30,791 bases of DNA from a virus, in the IMG/VR virus record IMGVR_UViG_3300005782_000017, positions 1 through 30,791 of that record. The stretch is one strand, 5' to 3'. The notes below the pieces were generated by a model. It was not told where the DNA came from, ran no database searches, and saw nothing but the letters and a program-made list of their open reading frames with translations. Shown piece by piece: positions 28,830-30,791 of the stretch (positions are counted from its first letter, which is position 1; each line of letters opens with the position of its first letter). The position numbers and the translations under genes were made by a program.

Positions 28830-29077
28830 TATTTGAACATTTTGCCAATTACGGATGGACTAAAGAATACATTATTAAAAATATGACTTATAAACAAGTT
28901 AAGTTATATTTGCAAGCATTTTATAAAAAGAAGGAAATAGAATATAATGCAATGGTTAAATCTATGGGTTCAGGTGTTTCGCAACCTGAAAGCGCATTTT
29001 CAGGTGGAATTAAACCTATGCAAGATTTTGAACTTTTGGATTTTGGATTATCTCACGATAAAGGAAATAAAAAATAG
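28793..29077 (+). CDS. GT extension of the tail assembly chaperone (frameshift product)
   Basis: The -1 frame adds 94 residues to the first 156 of G, giving a 250-residue GT protein. The added part begins GIEEDSQATWSMIFEHFANY and is helical (YKQVKLYLQAFYKKKEIEYN) with a Gly/Ser-rich end. An ATG at 28826 overlaps the G stop (ATGA), but GGAG is too close to it for good initiation, so the frameshift is the likely route. GT recruits tube subunits to the tape measure in lambda. Confidence 0.8.
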   Translation, partial: GIEEDSQATWSMIFEHFANYGWTKEYIIKNMTYKQVKLYLQAFYKKKEIEYNAMVKSMGSGVSQPESAFSGGIKPMQDFELLDFGLSHDKGNKK

Positions 29078-29086
29078 GAAAGAGTA

Positions 29087-30791
29087 ATGGCTGATGTAAA
29101 TCAAAAATTGAATATAGTACTTAGAGTTATAACTAAGTCCTTTTCTGCAGGGTTAAGTGTAGCGGGTGGTGCACTTGGGACATTTGTTGCTGGAGTTCAA
29201 TTAGTAGGTAGAGTATTAGGTGGAATAGTTAGAAGGTTAAAGTTAATAGCACTTGCTGCTTCTGCTTTATTTGTAATGTTAATAAAACAAGCAGCAGACT
29301 TTGAATATCAAATGGCATTTGTTTCTACAATGATTAAGGATACTGGGAAATGGATTGGTAATTTTACTAAGGAAATTAAAAGATTAGCAACTAAAACTGG
29401 TGAATCTTTAGAGAGCATATCTAAATCTATGTATGATATTTTGTCTGCTCGAGTACCTCCAGAATTTGCAGCAAAAGTTTTAGAGACTACTACTAAAGCG
29501 GCAGTTGCTGGTTTTACTGATGCATCAGAAACGGGTAAGTTATTTGTTACTATTATGAATGCAATGGGAATTTCGTTTAACCAAGTTGATAAAGTTGCAG
29601 ATGTATTGTTTAGAACGGTTGAAAAAGGACAGTTAACATTTAGAGAATTACCAGGACACATGTCTCGTTCCATGGTTGCTGCAAGAGCTGCAAGAATGCC
29701 TTTTGAAGAACTTGCAGCAACTTATGCTTTTTTGACAAGAAATGGATTTAACGCTGCTCAAGCTGAGACTGCTATTGCTCAAGCACTTACAAAAGTTATG
29801 GCTCCAACAGAAGAATCAATTGAAGCAGCAACTCAGTTGGGTGTAAGTATTGGTGAAACAGAAATTGCAACAAAAGGATTATTAGGAGTAATACAAGAAT
29901 TAGCAAAAGCAAAGTTAAGTCCTGAAGAAGTACAAAGAATATTTCCTTCCATTCGCGCTCAGCGAATGATTTCTGCATTGATTAACAATGTTGAAGCATT
30001 TACTAAAGATGTTAATGACATGTATAATTCAGCAGGTGCAGCAACACGTGCATTTGCTAAGGGAATGGATACATTAACTCGTACTTGGATGAGATTTAAA
30101 CAAGAAATGAAAGTTTTATTTCTTGAGATAATTACTCCAATGATTCCTGCTATAAGACAATTATTTGAGAGAGTAAAACAATTAGGAAGTTATTTGAAAG
30201 GACTTATATCTGCAGGTTCTGCAGATAAAATAAGAGATGTTGCGTTTTCAGTTGTTAAGTGGATTGAAGGCGCAATTTTTTGGTTAATAAAATATGTTCC
30301 TTATATTTTTGGCAAAATATGGGGGTATTTAAAGTTAACTTATAAAATGATTGGGGAAATATTAGATTTTGGTCCAATAGGATTATTTGGATTTGCAATA
30401 CTTTCTTTCTTTAAGAATATTTTTAAAAATTTGTGGAATATGGTTACTACTTTTGTAACTAATACAGCAAAAGCTATAAGTGTAGGAGCGAAATTAGCTT
30501 ATTATTATATAAAAGGTCAGTTTGTTGATACTACAGAAGACATAATGAGAGTATTAAGTGAAGTACCGAAAAGTGCATTTGAGAAATTTAAATTTATTTG
30601 GGAGGTTGAATGGCCTAAATCATTTAAAAGAGGTATGGAAAAAGTAGTGGGTGAATTTAAAATTCATAGTGATGAATTAGAAAAAGAACTTAAAAATAGA
30701 GAAAAGTTTGTAAGAGAAATTAAAGAAAAAGAATTATTACAAGAATTTAAGAAATTAAAAGAAACTATGGAAGATGCAATAAAAATAAGAC
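29087..30791 (+). CDS. Tape measure protein (3' end beyond the window)
   Basis: At least 568 residues are encoded with no stop. ATG 29087 follows AGGAAAGAG. The N-terminus has a hydrophobic Gly/Ala stretch (AGLSVAGGALGTFVAGVQLV). A central block of about 270 residues resembles the TP901-type tape measure core: FEYQMAFVSTMI, then GESLESISKSMYDILSARV, then LTFRELPGHMSRSM, FNAAQAETAIAQALTK and MDTLTRTWMRFKQ. Hydrophobic helices follow (WLIKYVPYIFGKIWGYL, ILSFFKNIFKNLWN), then a charged coiled coil. It sets tail length and aids DNA entry. No lytic domain is seen in the visible part. Confidence 0.88.
   Translation, partial: MADVNQKLNIVLRVITKSFSAGLSVAGGALGTFVAGVQLVGRVLGGIVRRLKLIALAASALFVMLIKQAADFEYQMAFVSTMIKDTGKWIGNFTKEIKRLATKTGESLESISKSMYDILSARVPPEFAAKVLETTTKAAVAGFTDASETGKLFVTIMNAMGISFNQVDKVADVLFRTVEKGQLTFRELPGHMSRSMVAARAARMPFEELAATYAFLTRNGFNAAQAETAIAQALTKVMAPTEESIEAATQLGVSIGETEIATKGLLGVIQELAKAKLSPEEVQRIFPSIRAQRMISALINNVEAFTKDVNDMYNSAGAATRAFAKGMDTLTRTWMRFKQEMKVLFLEIITPMIPAIRQLFERVKQLGSYLKGLISAGSADKIRDVAFSVVKWIEGAIFWLIKYVPYIFGKIWGYLKLTYKMIGEILDFGPIGLFGFAILSFFKNIFKNLWNMVTTFVTNTAKAISVGAKLAYYYIKGQFVDTTEDIMRVLSEVPKSAFEKFKFIWEVEWPKSFKRGMEKVVGEFKIHSDELEKELKNREKFVREIKEKELLQEFKKLKETMEDAIKIR

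Noticed and set aside
1-30791. Genome-wide TAG recoding
   Set aside because: TAG ends many well-spaced genes, including terminase and several tail and head genes, and does not occur inside long virion genes.

Overview
The window is the left end of a contig from a tailed double-stranded DNA bacteriophage (Caudoviricetes). Virion genes run in the usual order: terminase, portal, MuF-like protein, protease/scaffold, major capsid protein, connectors, tail terminator, tail tube, tail chaperones and tape measure. No sheath gene is seen, which points to a long non-contractile (siphovirus-like) tail. All supported genes are on the + strand. The DNA is very A+T-rich, start sites usually follow strong AGGAGG-type ribosome binding sites, and TAA, TGA and TAG all serve as ordinary stops. 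This fits a phage of a low-GC bacterium that uses Shine-Dalgarno initiation. The host cannot be named from the sequence.

Layout: (1) 1-56 is Illumina Nextera P7 adapter, not biology. (2) 57-1812 is about 1.75 kb of extremely A+T-rich DNA without a convincing gene, full of inverted repeats, with a second zone (about 1131-1576) of degenerate direct and inverted repeats. (3) 1813-7387 holds small accessory genes: many Cys-x-x-Cys mini-proteins, a winged-helix protein, a NADAR-family protein, a broken HExxH metallopeptidase, a small lipoprotein and a likely LLH-type holin. (4) 7388-12056 is a second accessory block with its own candidate promoter: a phage lipoprotein with a Thr/Gly/Asn linker and VCBS-like repeats, a SLOG-family protein, a DUF488-like protein, a tRNA-Leu(UAA) and a Lys-rich zinc-ribbon protein. 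(5) A terminator overlapping a strong promoter (12095-12137) separates this block from the virion genes. (6) 12160-24418 is packaging and head. (7) A consensus-like promoter at 24432 introduces the tail block, which runs off the window inside the tape measure gene.

The most notable points concern expression and architecture. Two -1 frameshift sites are predicted: a classical one (A AAA AAG) joining the tail chaperones G and GT, and a less expected one (C CCT TTT with an upstream Shine-Dalgarno-like sequence) that would fuse the portal to a MuF-like protein that has no start codon of its own. The protease/scaffold gene carries an internal ribosome binding site and ATG, a lambda C/Nu3-like arrangement. 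The major capsid protein carries an FN3/Ig-like insertion. Two paralogous surface-type proteins, one with an added beta-helix, sit between tail terminator and tail tube. Lys-rich tails recur on at least six otherwise unrelated proteins. NADAR, SLOG and DUF488-like genes suggest nucleotide or ADP-ribose related counter-defence. All functions are inferred by reading the sequence; no database search was run.
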